Positions 34,852 to 42,374 of a stretch of DNA of 64,000 bases are shown one piece after another. The DNA comes from Lutispora sp003527145 (GTDB lineage: Bacteria > Bacillota > Clostridia > Lutisporales > Lutisporaceae). A program made the translations under genes and the position numbers. The notes below the pieces were generated by a model. The model searched no databases. It was not told the DNA's origin and was given only the letters and a program-made list of their open reading frames with translations. Each line of letters begins with the position of its first letter. Position 1 is the stretch's first letter. The stretch is from positions 1-64,000 of the forward strand of contig JASBZB010000010.1 in assembly GCA_029983695.1 (NCBI GenBank), in the 5' to 3' direction.

Positions 34852-35277
34852 TTATCTCTGGGCAATGTCTCCCTTGCGGCTATAACCGCCGCTTCTCTTT
34901 GACTCTCTATTCTTCATAAATTCCTGAAGCCTTTCCTCGCTCTCCTTCATGAATTTCGAAAGCCTATCCTCAAAGCTTCCGTTCTGGGTCTTCTTAAATT
35001 CTTGCTGCCAGTCTATTTCAACAGGCTTTGTGGACTTTTTAATCGTCTGGGCCTGCTTGATCGACAGATTTATCTTTCCGTCTCGGTCTATGTTCAATAC
35101 CTTCACTCTGACCGATTGTTTTTCTTTTAGATAGCTGTTTATATCTTTTATATACGTATCAGCAATCTCTGAAATGTGGACCAGTCCGGTTTTCCCCCCC
35201 GATAGTTGAACAAAAGCACCAAATTTGGTTATATTGGCTACAACTCCATCAACTATCATACCTTCCTCTATAGGCAT
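34852..35277 (-). CDS. yabR: S1-domain RNA-binding protein, YabR-like
   Basis: A 141-residue protein: one S1 domain at residues 1-75 (EEGMIVDGVVANITKFGAFVQLSGGKTGLVHISEIADTYIKD) and a basic, charged tail with ESKRSGGYSRKGD. Such proteins are thought to bind RNA or ribosomes. It follows divIC as in B. subtilis. Confidence 0.88.
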   Translation of the reverse strand: MPIEEGMIVDGVVANITKFGAFVQLSGGKTGLVHISEIADTYIKDINSYLKEKQSVRVKVLNIDRDGKINLSIKQAQTIKKSTKPVEIDWQQEFKKTQNGSFEDRLSKFMKESEERLQEFMKNRESKRSGGYSRKGDIAQR

Positions 35278-35359
35278 ACTGAAAAAATTCCTCCTTTAAT
35301 TTGCAATGGGTGATAATTAAAAATAATTTCCAGAAGATATTAGAAAAAAATTACTATAA

Positions 35360-35674
35360 CTAATTACCCCCTTCTTGCAAATTGACATCAGACGAGGACT
35401 GATCAACATATACTCTCTCATCGGGCTTAACCAATCCAAGCTGCTCCCGGGCTGCTTTCTCGATATACTCCTTGGTTGAAGTATCCTTAAGCATGTCCTG
35501 CAGCTTTTGATTCTCTTTTTTGGCTGTTTGAATTTTCCCGGATATCTCCTGCTGTGATTTTTTCAGCCTGTATATGGTGACTTGCTGGCTGGCAATGGTG
35601 AAGGCAGCATAAAGAATAAATATAAACGCAAAAAAATTAGTCCATATTATTTTCTTTTTTCTTTTACTCTTCAT
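35360..35674 (-). CDS. divIC: Septum formation initiator DivIC/FtsB family
   Basis: Bitopic cell-division protein that works with FtsL and DivIB at the septum. 104 residues: a short basic cytoplasmic part (MKSKRKKKIIW), one membrane helix (about 12-31) and an extracellular leucine-zipper coiled coil (about 32-70), then YIEKAAREQLGLVKPDERVYVD, the family's conserved end. Same place as in Bacillus, after yabQ. Confidence 0.9.
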   Translation of the reverse strand: MKSKRKKKIIWTNFFAFIFILYAAFTIASQQVTIYRLKKSQQEISGKIQTAKKENQKLQDMLKDTSTKEYIEKAAREQLGLVKPDERVYVDQSSSDVNLQEGGN

Positions 35675-35695
35675 AATGCCTATCCTCCCAAATTT

Positions 35696-36229
35696 CTATA
35701 GCCGTTGTTCATCCTCTTTATGATTATCCCTTTTAATTATCAGTTTATAATATTTCTTCGCATCTCTCAATAGTTTTTTAGGCAATAATGCTTTTTTCTT
35801 AGTTTTTATTATTTTTGTTTTCAAATATTCCCTTATCTTGGAAAAAGGGCGTACAATAAAATACCATAAAAACCTTAAAGGCAAAATTATCAAACGGCTC
35901 CCTCTTTTTACTGCAGCTCTTATGGATTGAAGTATATAGGAAAATAACGCTGCTGCTATTTTGCTGATTATTTTTTCATATAAAAAGAAGCCGACGACGA
36001 AGCCTATAAAAACATAAATCCTCAAATCGCCATAATTGCTGGAGAATATGGCCCATACTGCTATCATAAGGGTCATCAGCAAAAACAATATATCCCAGAG
36101 GGAAGTGATCATCCCTTTTGTTCTGTGGACACCCTTGATCACCCTGTACATATCATACGCTAGTCCGATTATTATCCCGCCATATACAGTAATAGAAAAA
36201 ACGTAAACTTGAAAATGTACTGTCTCCAT
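35696..36229 (-). CDS. yabQ: Spore cortex protein YabQ
   Basis: Membrane protein required for spore cortex formation. The 177 residues have four or so membrane helices in the first half (IYGGIIIGLAYDMYRVIKGVHR signature, then WDILFLLMTLMIAVWAIFSSNYGDLRIYVFIGFVVGFFLYE) and a highly basic C-terminal half. It is the partner gene of yabP, 30 bases downstream of it. Confidence 0.92.
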   Translation of the reverse strand: METVHFQVYVFSITVYGGIIIGLAYDMYRVIKGVHRTKGMITSLWDILFLLMTLMIAVWAIFSSNYGDLRIYVFIGFVVGFFLYEKIISKIAAALFSYILQSIRAAVKRGSRLIILPLRFLWYFIVRPFSKIREYLKTKIIKTKKKALLPKKLLRDAKKYYKLIIKRDNHKEDEQRL

Positions 36230-36259
36230 AGGAAAACCTCCATTACTGCAGCGTACTTT

Positions 36260-36547
36260 TTATTTGAAGAGACTCTTAAAAAACCCTCTTTCGTTCTTGT
36301 ATGCTCCCTTTGATTCATATGCTATCGAGTGTACAAGGCCTTTGATCGACACATTTCCATCATTGACATCCAGGCTGCTGATGCGCAAATCCTCGCCTTT
36401 TATCACAAGCTCTCCCATTTGTGTGCTCACAATCACATTGCTTTCATCAAAGCTGCCTACATCCGTAACTCCGCTTATATTAAGCTTTTCCCGGCTTTCA
36501 AGAGTGATATTATGGTGTTTGGCTTTTATGCCTTTAATATCTTCCAT
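36260..36547 (-). CDS. yabP: Sporulation protein YabP
   Basis: A 95-residue YabP/YqfC-family protein made in the mother cell. It has the family pattern HNITLESREKLNISGVTDVGSFDE followed by VSTQMGELVIKGEDLRISSLDV and a basic end. GGAGG precedes the ATG, and a sigma-E-like promoter lies 42 bases upstream. Confidence 0.93.
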   Translation of the reverse strand: MEDIKGIKAKHHNITLESREKLNISGVTDVGSFDESNVIVSTQMGELVIKGEDLRISSLDVNDGNVSIKGLVHSIAYESKGAYKNERGFFKSLFK

Positions 36548-36588
36548 ATATAGACCTCCTGCACCTGCTAAAATAGAGAACTTTATTC

Positions 36589-36617
36589 ATTTATATGCGG
36601 GATCAACCATAATATGT
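36589..36617 (-). promoter_or_regulatory. Sigma-E-like promoter of yabPQ
   Basis: ACATATT (36611-36617), 13-base spacer, CATATAAAT (36589-36597). This fits the mother-cell sigma-E pattern (ATATT, 13-14 bases, CATACAnT) with one or two differences. yabP and yabQ are sigma-E genes in B. subtilis. Confidence 0.6.
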
Positions 36618-36620
36618 GTC

Positions 36621-36866
36621 TTAACCTTCCAAAATCCTGTACATTTCCTTGGCTTCATCCTTGGCTGCCTTTTCGTTTATGCTCAGGACTTCTGCTCTTA
36701 TCCTCCTGTCCCCGAATACAATCTCAATTATATCCCCTATCTTTACCTCCGCTCCGGGCTTTGATATCTTTCCGTTGAGATATATCTTATCCCCCTCGCA
36801 GGCTTCCTTGGCGACAGTCCTTCTCTTTATCAGTCTTGATACTTTAAGGAATTTATCCAATCTCAT
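36621..36866 (-). CDS. rqcP: S4-domain protein RqcP/YabO
   Basis: An 81-residue S4 RNA-binding protein (MRLDKFLKVSRLIKRRTVAKEACE, then ISKPGAEVKIGDIIEI). In B. subtilis the homologue YabO/RqcP helps RqcH add alanine tails on stalled 50S subunits. It is located before yabP as in Bacillus. Confidence 0.9.
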   Translation of the reverse strand: MRLDKFLKVSRLIKRRTVAKEACEGDKIYLNGKISKPGAEVKIGDIIEIVFGDRRIRAEVLSINEKAAKDEAKEMYRILEG

Positions 36867-36886
36867 ATATTTTCCTCCTTAGAATA

Positions 36887-36930
36887 GAGCTCAGAACTCA
36901 GAGCTCAGGGTGAATGTATTCCTCTTGGGT
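36887..36930. repeat. Intergenic word repeats
   Basis: GAGCTCAGAACTCAGAGCTC (36887-36906), an alternating GAGCTC/AACTCAG run, is followed by TATTCCTCTTGGGT (36917-36930). Both words reappear in variant form at 49321-49362, and the second at 61630. The region 36867-37001 holds no gene. Confidence 0.5.
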
Positions 36931-37001
36931 CTTATCAGTCAACACAATAGATGCATCAATGAGTTATTGCAGTAAAGCAAAGTCAAGTCTCATTCTACAA
37001 A

Positions 37002-37026
37002 AAAATCAGGTCATAGACCTGATTTT
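37002..37026 (-). terminator. Terminator of the HU gene
   Basis: A perfect 11-bp stem, AAAATCAGGTC/GACCTGATTTT with loop ATA, then TTTTTGTAG on the minus strand. Confidence 0.9.
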
Positions 37027-37051
37027 GCTCTGCGTATGTAATTAAGCGCTT

Positions 37052-37327
37052 TTACTTGTTGACAGAATCTTTAAGATCCTTGCCTGGTTTGAATAATGGA
37101 GCTTTTGAAGCCGGTATCTTTATTTCTTCTTTTGTTCTTGGGTTTCTGCCTACTCTGGCAGCTCTTTGCTTAACTTCGAATGTACCAAAACCCACCAACT
37201 GCACTTTGTCACCTTTTGCAAGTGATTCCTGTACAGTATCCATGAATGCTTTTAGAGCCTTTTCAGTATCCTTTTTTGTCAATTCGCATTTTTCAGCCAT
37301 GCTGGCGATAAGTTCAGCTTTGTTCAT
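37052..37327 (-). CDS. hup: HU-family DNA-binding protein
   Basis: Histone-like protein that bends and compacts DNA. The 91 residues match HU: MNKAELIASMAEKCELTKKD, VQLVGFGTFEVKQRAARVGRNPRTKEEIKIP for the DNA-binding arms, and FKPGKDLKDSVN. It lies between yabN and yabO, the common clostridial order. Confidence 0.96.
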   Translation of the reverse strand: MNKAELIASMAEKCELTKKDTEKALKAFMDTVQESLAKGDKVQLVGFGTFEVKQRAARVGRNPRTKEEIKIPASKAPLFKPGKDLKDSVNK

Positions 37328-37407
37328 TAAATAACCCTCCTATTATTTTGTTCATGAGTACTATAAGCATATTCTCTATTTCTGGCAAAAATCCTTCTTT
37401 TTTATGA

Positions 37408-38886
37408 TTAGTTTTTATCAGTTTTAGTAAAATTATGTGTTTTTGCCTTATTCCACAACAAATCCATCTCTTCCAACGTCATTTCTTCCATTTTTTTACC
37501 TTGAGCCATAGCAATTTCTTCGATATAGCTGAATCTGAGAATGAATTTATTTATGGTCTTTGTTAAAGCGAGCTCAGGTTGCATTTTAAGAAATCTTGCC
37601 ACATTTACCACTGCAAAAAGTAAATCACCAATTTCTTCTTCTATTTTGTCTTTTTTTGCAGTTTTATATACCTCTTTTAATTCCAAAATTTCTTCATCAA
37701 CCTTTGCCATTGCTCCATCCACATCAGGCCAGTCAAATCCTGTCAGGGCAGCTTTTTCCTGGACCTTCCAGCTTCTGGTCAAAGAAGGCATTGCCTTTGG
37801 AATAGCTTTCAGAGTATCAGTATAGTTATCCATGCCTTTTTCGTTTCTTTTTGCTGCTTCCCAGTTCTCTAAGGCACCGCTTTCATCATTGGCCTCGACC
37901 TGACCAAATACATGAGGATGTCTTGAAATCAGTTTGTCTGCTAAAAACGTGATGACATCATGGATGTGGAACTCACCAGCCTCCTTCCCAATCTGACAAT
38001 GAAACACTACTTGGAGAAGCACGTCCCCTAGCTCTTCAATCAATTGGTCTATATCGCCGATTTCTATCGCATCGATAACTTCATAGCATTCTTCCAAAAG
38101 GTAAGGCTTCAGGCTGTTATGGTTTTGTTTTCTGTCCCAGGGGCAGCCTTCGTCACCCCTTAGGTATTCCATGAGATTTACCAAATCATCCATGCTTTTA
38201 AACCTTTTATTTTCTTCCGCAGGGGGTATGTAGATGCTTGTAAGATAATCCACCCATTCTATGGAATCTAATTGATGGAGTTCAATCCATTCCATTATTT
38301 GCTGCTCTTCGACACCTGCTGCTTTTATTATACATACTTTTTGCTCATCTTTATAATGGTCCATTAGTATCAATTTTACTTCCGAGCAGACTAATTTGCT
38401 GTAAACCTGAGTGATAATATTGCCGCAATTTATATCCGGCTTCTGTTTATCCAGTCCCAAGGCATCAATAATCTTTAAGCCTGAGGAAATATCTATCTTC
38501 AATGCGGCAGTCACCGCATCTATAAAGCTCATGGCGCTTTCTACGACTACCTCTGCCTTTCCCTTTGCTTCGGCAAGGATCATCTCTACACTTTTTTCTG
38601 CAGCCAAAGGATGTCCCGGCACTGCATATACTACATTATTGCCTTCTAATGCAATATTTATAACCCTGTTGCATATGGTTTCATACACTTCCTCAAAAGT
38701 ATCCGCCGAATCATAAATATCATCGCAGGTAGAAAACTTTATTCCCATACCGGATATCTTATCTACCAAAGGATGCTTTTCCGTTCTCAGTATCAGTATC
38801 TCTGCATTTTTTATTATATTCTCCGCCTTAAGGGTGAGGCTCTCATAGTCTCCAGGCCCAAGGCCTATTATTGTTATTTTTCCTAT
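37408..38886 (-). CDS. yabN: Tetrapyrrole methylase-like/MazG fusion, YabN
   Basis: A nucleoside triphosphate pyrophosphohydrolase fused to an N-terminal methylase-like domain. Read from 38886 it has 492 residues: GKITIIGLGPGDYESLTLKA at the start (SAM-type glycine loop), AVPGHPLAAE near 90, then two MazG domains with DEGCPWDRKQNHNSLKPYLLEECYEV and EEIGDLLFAVVNVARFL. The frame has no ATG, GTG or TTG between an in-frame TAG (38895-38897) and a TTG at 38769 that would delete the first 39 residues. AGGAGG lies 8 bases before an ATA codon aligned with the usual Met. ATA initiation or a base error is implied. Confidence 0.85.
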   Translation of the reverse strand: MGKITIIGLGPGDYESLTLKAENIIKNAEILILRTEKHPLVDKISGMGIKFSTCDDIYDSADTFEEVYETICNRVINIALEGNNVVYAVPGHPLAAEKSVEMILAEAKGKAEVVVESAMSFIDAVTAALKIDISSGLKIIDALGLDKQKPDINCGNIITQVYSKLVCSEVKLILMDHYKDEQKVCIIKAAGVEEQQIMEWIELHQLDSIEWVDYLTSIYIPPAEENKRFKSMDDLVNLMEYLRGDEGCPWDRKQNHNSLKPYLLEECYEVIDAIEIGDIDQLIEELGDVLLQVVFHCQIGKEAGEFHIHDVITFLADKLISRHPHVFGQVEANDESGALENWEAAKRNEKGMDNYTDTLKAIPKAMPSLTRSWKVQEKAALTGFDWPDVDGAMAKVDEEILELKEVYKTAKKDKIEEEIGDLLFAVVNVARFLKMQPELALTKTINKFILRFSYIEEIAMAQGKKMEEMTLEEMDLLWNKAKTHNFTKTDKN

Positions 38887-38953
38887 AGTAATCGCCTCCT
38901 AATTCAGATAACAAAAGCTAGGGTATTCCCCACTCCTCATTCCTAACTCATAT

Positions 38954-40555
38954 TTATAGCAGCCCTTTTTTCTTCAGCATCCTGGCAAGTTTTTTGCCTC
39001 CCGGGGCTGTATCAAGCTCTTCTTCAGTGATCCCCCTGATGACTACCAGCACTATCACATATGCCAATGCCGCCAGGGATATGCTGACCAAGGTTGGAAC
39101 ATACTTGCTCTCTATAGAGGCATGCAGCAGCTTATAGCTGAAATATGCGACAAGGGTCATCGCTATGGATGCAACAGCGGGTTTTGCGGTTATCGATATA
39201 ATTCCCAAACCTTTTTTTTGATACTGTCTCAAGGCCTTCAGATTCAACACTGTTGCCACAGCATATCCCAATACCGTGCCAATGGCGGCCCCGTTTATAT
39301 TCAAAGCAGGCATAGAAGTGAGCACATAGCTTACTACGGCCTTTACCGAAGCCCCTGCCACCATGTTGGTGACAGGTATTTTTTCCTTTCCCATTCCCTG
39401 CAGTATGCCTGTCATGGTCTGCACCAAAGTAAGGAAAATTACTGCAGGCGATACATACATCAGTGCTATACCAAGGCTCGCACCTTCATTGGGATAAAAC
39501 ATCCTCATTATAGGCCCTGCCAGTATAAAAAGCCCCATTGCAGCAGGCAATCCTAAAATCAAGCTCATCTTTATAGCCAGCCTGGATTTTCGCCTTACCG
39601 AGTCCATATCGTTCCTAGCCATGGACTCTGATATGGATGGTACAAGACTTGCCGCCAATGATATGGTAAATACCTGGGGAAGGTTTATGAAGGAGGTTGC
39701 CATGCCCTTGAGCTGCCCAAAAAGCTTTGTAGCCACTATCTGATCAAAGCCGGCAGCCTGCAATCTATCCATTACAATAAAAGTATCGAGAAGGCTCATT
39801 ATGGGCATGATGCTTCCGCCGATCATGATAGGCAAAGAAAATTTAATTATCCTGTTGATTATGCTGCCGATAGATTCGGTTCCTCTGCCTTTGAAGCGTA
39901 CCAGATCTGCCTTTATTGCCCTTTTCTTTTTTGCATATATTATATAAAGAGTAAAAAAGCTTACCAGTCCCCCAATAGTAGTTCCAAAGATAGCACCGGC
40001 TGCCGATGCCATATAACCCCTGGGGAGAAGCATATAGGCCAATAAGAAGCCTACCAGCACCCTGCTTATCTGCTCCGTTACCTGGGATACGGCGCTGGGT
40101 CCCATGTTCTGCATGCCTTGAAAGTACCCTCTGAAGGCACCGCTTATAGAAACCGTAAATATGGCCGGCGAAACTGCAAGAACCGCCAGATAGGAACCTG
40201 GATTTTTAAAAGCTTGTGAGAAAGCTTCTGCGCTGAAAAACAATATGACGGATAGAGCAAGCCCAATGACGGCCAGAAGCGCCATAGCCACTCTGAATAT
40301 CTTATGGGCCTCATCATTTCTCCCCACTTCCAGCCTTTCGGATACCAGCTTGGATATGGCTGTAGGTATGGCGTAAGAGGAAAAAGTGAGCATGAGAATA
40401 TAAAGATCATAGGCTGTCTGATGATAAGCCAGACCTTCTGAGGTAATTATCTGCCCCAGCGGAATCCTATATATGGCTCCTAATACTTTAGATATAATTC
40501 CTGCTATGGTAAGTATTAATGCGCCCTTTACAAAAGAGTGTTTGTTATTTTCCAT
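38954..40555 (-). CDS. spoVB: Stage V sporulation protein B, MATE/MOP flippase
   Basis: Polytopic lipid-linked precursor flippase of the MOP superfamily, needed for spore cortex. 533 residues with about 14 helices, opening KGALILTIAGIISKVLGAIYRIPLG, a usual SpoVB/MurJ-like start, with FRGYFQGMQNMGPSAVSQVTEQISR. ATG 40555 follows GGGGGTC; the frame's earlier TTG lies in the RBS. Position between spoVT and yabN matches Bacillus. SpoVB and other paralogues are hard to tell apart by sequence; context supports SpoVB. Confidence 0.88.
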   Translation of the reverse strand: MENNKHSFVKGALILTIAGIISKVLGAIYRIPLGQIITSEGLAYHQTAYDLYILMLTFSSYAIPTAISKLVSERLEVGRNDEAHKIFRVAMALLAVIGLALSVILFFSAEAFSQAFKNPGSYLAVLAVSPAIFTVSISGAFRGYFQGMQNMGPSAVSQVTEQISRVLVGFLLAYMLLPRGYMASAAGAIFGTTIGGLVSFFTLYIIYAKKKRAIKADLVRFKGRGTESIGSIINRIIKFSLPIMIGGSIMPIMSLLDTFIVMDRLQAAGFDQIVATKLFGQLKGMATSFINLPQVFTISLAASLVPSISESMARNDMDSVRRKSRLAIKMSLILGLPAAMGLFILAGPIMRMFYPNEGASLGIALMYVSPAVIFLTLVQTMTGILQGMGKEKIPVTNMVAGASVKAVVSYVLTSMPALNINGAAIGTVLGYAVATVLNLKALRQYQKKGLGIISITAKPAVASIAMTLVAYFSYKLLHASIESKYVPTLVSISLAALAYVIVLVVIRGITEEELDTAPGGKKLARMLKKKGLL

Positions 40556-40715
40556 GATTGACCCCCAAGTCTGCAATTTAACAGTATTATTAGCTCAGCA
40601 GCACTTATATATGTCAGCCGCGAGCTGCCGGACAAATACATTTTATCACATCTATTAGTTAAAATATACATTAAATAACCTTATTAGAACCCTTTGCTCT
40701 AACAAAAGAAAAAAT

Positions 40716-40740
40716 GATGGCAGCCTCTTTTGCTGCCATC
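40716..40740 (-). terminator. Terminator of spoVT
   Basis: A 9-bp stem, GATGGCAGC/GCTGCCATC, followed by ATTTTTTCTTTTG on the minus strand. Confidence 0.9.
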
Positions 40741-40745
40741 TTGAT

Positions 40746-41303
40746 CTATTGTTCCATTTGTTTTCCTAAGAAACTAGCTGCGGTCTCAGCAATCTTTTTC
40801 TCCAAATCGCTCATCTTTACATTTGACTCCTTGCTGAGCAGTATAACCGAACCAATTGGATCTCCTTCTGCTACGATAGGTACTATAACACCTGAAGTAT
40901 ATTTGGGCGGTCCCTCTTCTTCTGCTGTTATATTTATCATTTTATTGTTATTTGCACCATCCAGCATTATTGCCATCTTGTCTTCGATAATTTTATCCAC
41001 AGATTGGCTTATTTTTTTCTCAAAAAGTTCTTTCTTGGAGGCTCCTGCTACCGCTATTATTGTATCACGGTCGCTTATACACGCAATATGGTCCAATGAG
41101 CTATGTAGCGATTCTGCATATTCTTTCGCAAAATCACTCAGTTCCCCTATTGGAGAGTACTTCTTCAGGATGACTTCTCCCTCTCGGTCTGTGAAAATCT
41201 CAAGAGGGTCGCCTTCCCTAATGCGAAGGGTTCTTCTTATTTCCTTAGGTATGACGACTCTTCCAAGATCATCTATACGCCTTACAATTCCAGTTGCTTT
41301 CAC
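40746..41303 (-). CDS. spoVT: Stage V sporulation protein T
   Basis: Forespore transcription regulator. 185 residues: N-terminal AbrB-type swapped-hairpin DNA-binding domain (KATGIVRRIDDLGRVVIPKEIRRTLRIREGDPLEIF) and a C-terminal GAF-like domain (HSSLDHIACISDRDTIIAVAGASKKE ... GVIVPIVAEGDPIGSVIL). GTG 41303 is the start: GGAGGGG lies just upstream and the family begins at this point; the 11 residues before it read through the RBS. Confidence 0.96.
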   Translation of the reverse strand: MKATGIVRRIDDLGRVVIPKEIRRTLRIREGDPLEIFTDREGEVILKKYSPIGELSDFAKEYAESLHSSLDHIACISDRDTIIAVAGASKKELFEKKISQSVDKIIEDKMAIMLDGANNNKMINITAEEEGPPKYTSGVIVPIVAEGDPIGSVILLSKESNVKMSDLEKKIAETAASFLGKQMEQ

Positions 41304-41352
41304 GCTTTCCCCTCCTTTTGCGATTTTTTTTGACAACTGTGTCTGTAATCCT

Positions 41353-41383
41353 TAGTATTTTACGGAGGTTAAGCTTTTATACA
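41353..41383 (-). promoter_or_regulatory. Sigma-G-like promoter of spoVT
   Basis: TGTATA (41378-41383), 18-base spacer, AATACTA (41353-41359). This fits the forespore sigma-G pattern (GHATR, 17-18 bases, CATAHTA) with one mismatch in the -10. spoVT is a sigma-G gene in B. subtilis. Confidence 0.55.
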
Positions 41384-41407
41384 CATATTTGCAAATTTGC
41401 CCATATC

Positions 41408-42373
41408 CTACAGGTTTTTCGGAAATTTTTCTATTTTGGCCTTGCTCTTCATTTCCTCTAAGGAAGTGCTGTAATTTTGGTTTTTCTTATCGGTTATCAG
41501 GGTATTCTTCAATTCGTCCTTGACATCCTCAAATTTATCTATGGTTTTATCTTCAACCTTTATTATATGATAGCCATAATCGCTCTTTACCAAGTCGCTG
41601 ACTTCACCCGGTTTTAGTGCAAAAGCCGCCTGCTCAAAGGGCTCTACCATCTCTCCATGTCTGAAATAGCCCAAACTGCCGCTGTTTTCCTTGGCACTCG
41701 GATCTGTTGAGAATTCCTTGGCCAATGCATTGAAATCCTCGCCGGCCTTGACCCTTTCCAGTATCTTCTTGGCTTCTTCTTCAGTATCCAGCAGTATGTG
41801 GCTTGCCTTAACCTTATAGAACAGGTTCATATGGCTGTTGTAATAGTCTGCCAGCTCAGTATCAGTAATCTCTACGCTCTGAGTGAGCTTTTCCTTCATC
41901 TTGTTTATCATCAGATCTTTTTTAAGATTATCCTTAAAATAAGCTTCTTCCATTTTCAATGTGGTTAAAAACTCAATATACTTCTCATCAGAGTTGAAAA
42001 GCTTCTTCCATTTATCCACTTCCGCATTCACTTCTTCATCAGATACGGCTATGCCCAATTCGTTGGCCTTGCGAAGCTGTACCCGGTCGCCTATCATCTG
42101 GTCCAGCACCTGTTCCTTGGCCAGATCGATATATTTCTTCCCTTCATACTCTTTATCCCATATGCTTGAGTCCTGATTCAGCTCTACCTGGGTCTTGAAT
42201 ATTTCAAATATCTTATCAAATTCCGCCTTGGTGATATTCTCTCCGTCCACCGCAGCCACAATAATTTTGTCCGCATCCTGGGGCTTTACCTTTACTATGC
42301 CGCAGCCTGAAGCTGCAAATACCATAAATGCAACAATTACAGCCGTGGCTCCCAACAGTTTTTTGTGGTTCAT
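41408..42373 (-). CDS. prsA: PrsA/SurA-type peptidyl-prolyl isomerase lipoprotein
   Basis: Extracytoplasmic folding factor. 321 residues: lipoprotein signal with lipobox AASGC (Cys24), a SurA-like helical N-domain (GENITKAEFDKIFEIFKTQVE), and a parvulin rotamase domain (KASHILLDTEEEAKKILERVKAGEDFNALAKEFS, LGYFRHGEMVEPFEQAAFALKPGEVSDLVKSDYGYHIIKV) near 190-280. It starts 1 base after the mfd stop, with AGGAGAG inside mfd. Confidence 0.93.
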   Translation of the reverse strand: MNHKKLLGATAVIVAFMVFAASGCGIVKVKPQDADKIIVAAVDGENITKAEFDKIFEIFKTQVELNQDSSIWDKEYEGKKYIDLAKEQVLDQMIGDRVQLRKANELGIAVSDEEVNAEVDKWKKLFNSDEKYIEFLTTLKMEEAYFKDNLKKDLMINKMKEKLTQSVEITDTELADYYNSHMNLFYKVKASHILLDTEEEAKKILERVKAGEDFNALAKEFSTDPSAKENSGSLGYFRHGEMVEPFEQAAFALKPGEVSDLVKSDYGYHIIKVEDKTIDKFEDVKDELKNTLITDKKNQNYSTSLEEMKSKAKIEKFPKNL

Positions 42374-42374
42374 A

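Noticed and set aside
38769..38771. TTG at 38769 as the yabN start
   Set aside because: It would remove the conserved glycine loop that is intact upstream in frame, and no RBS precedes it.
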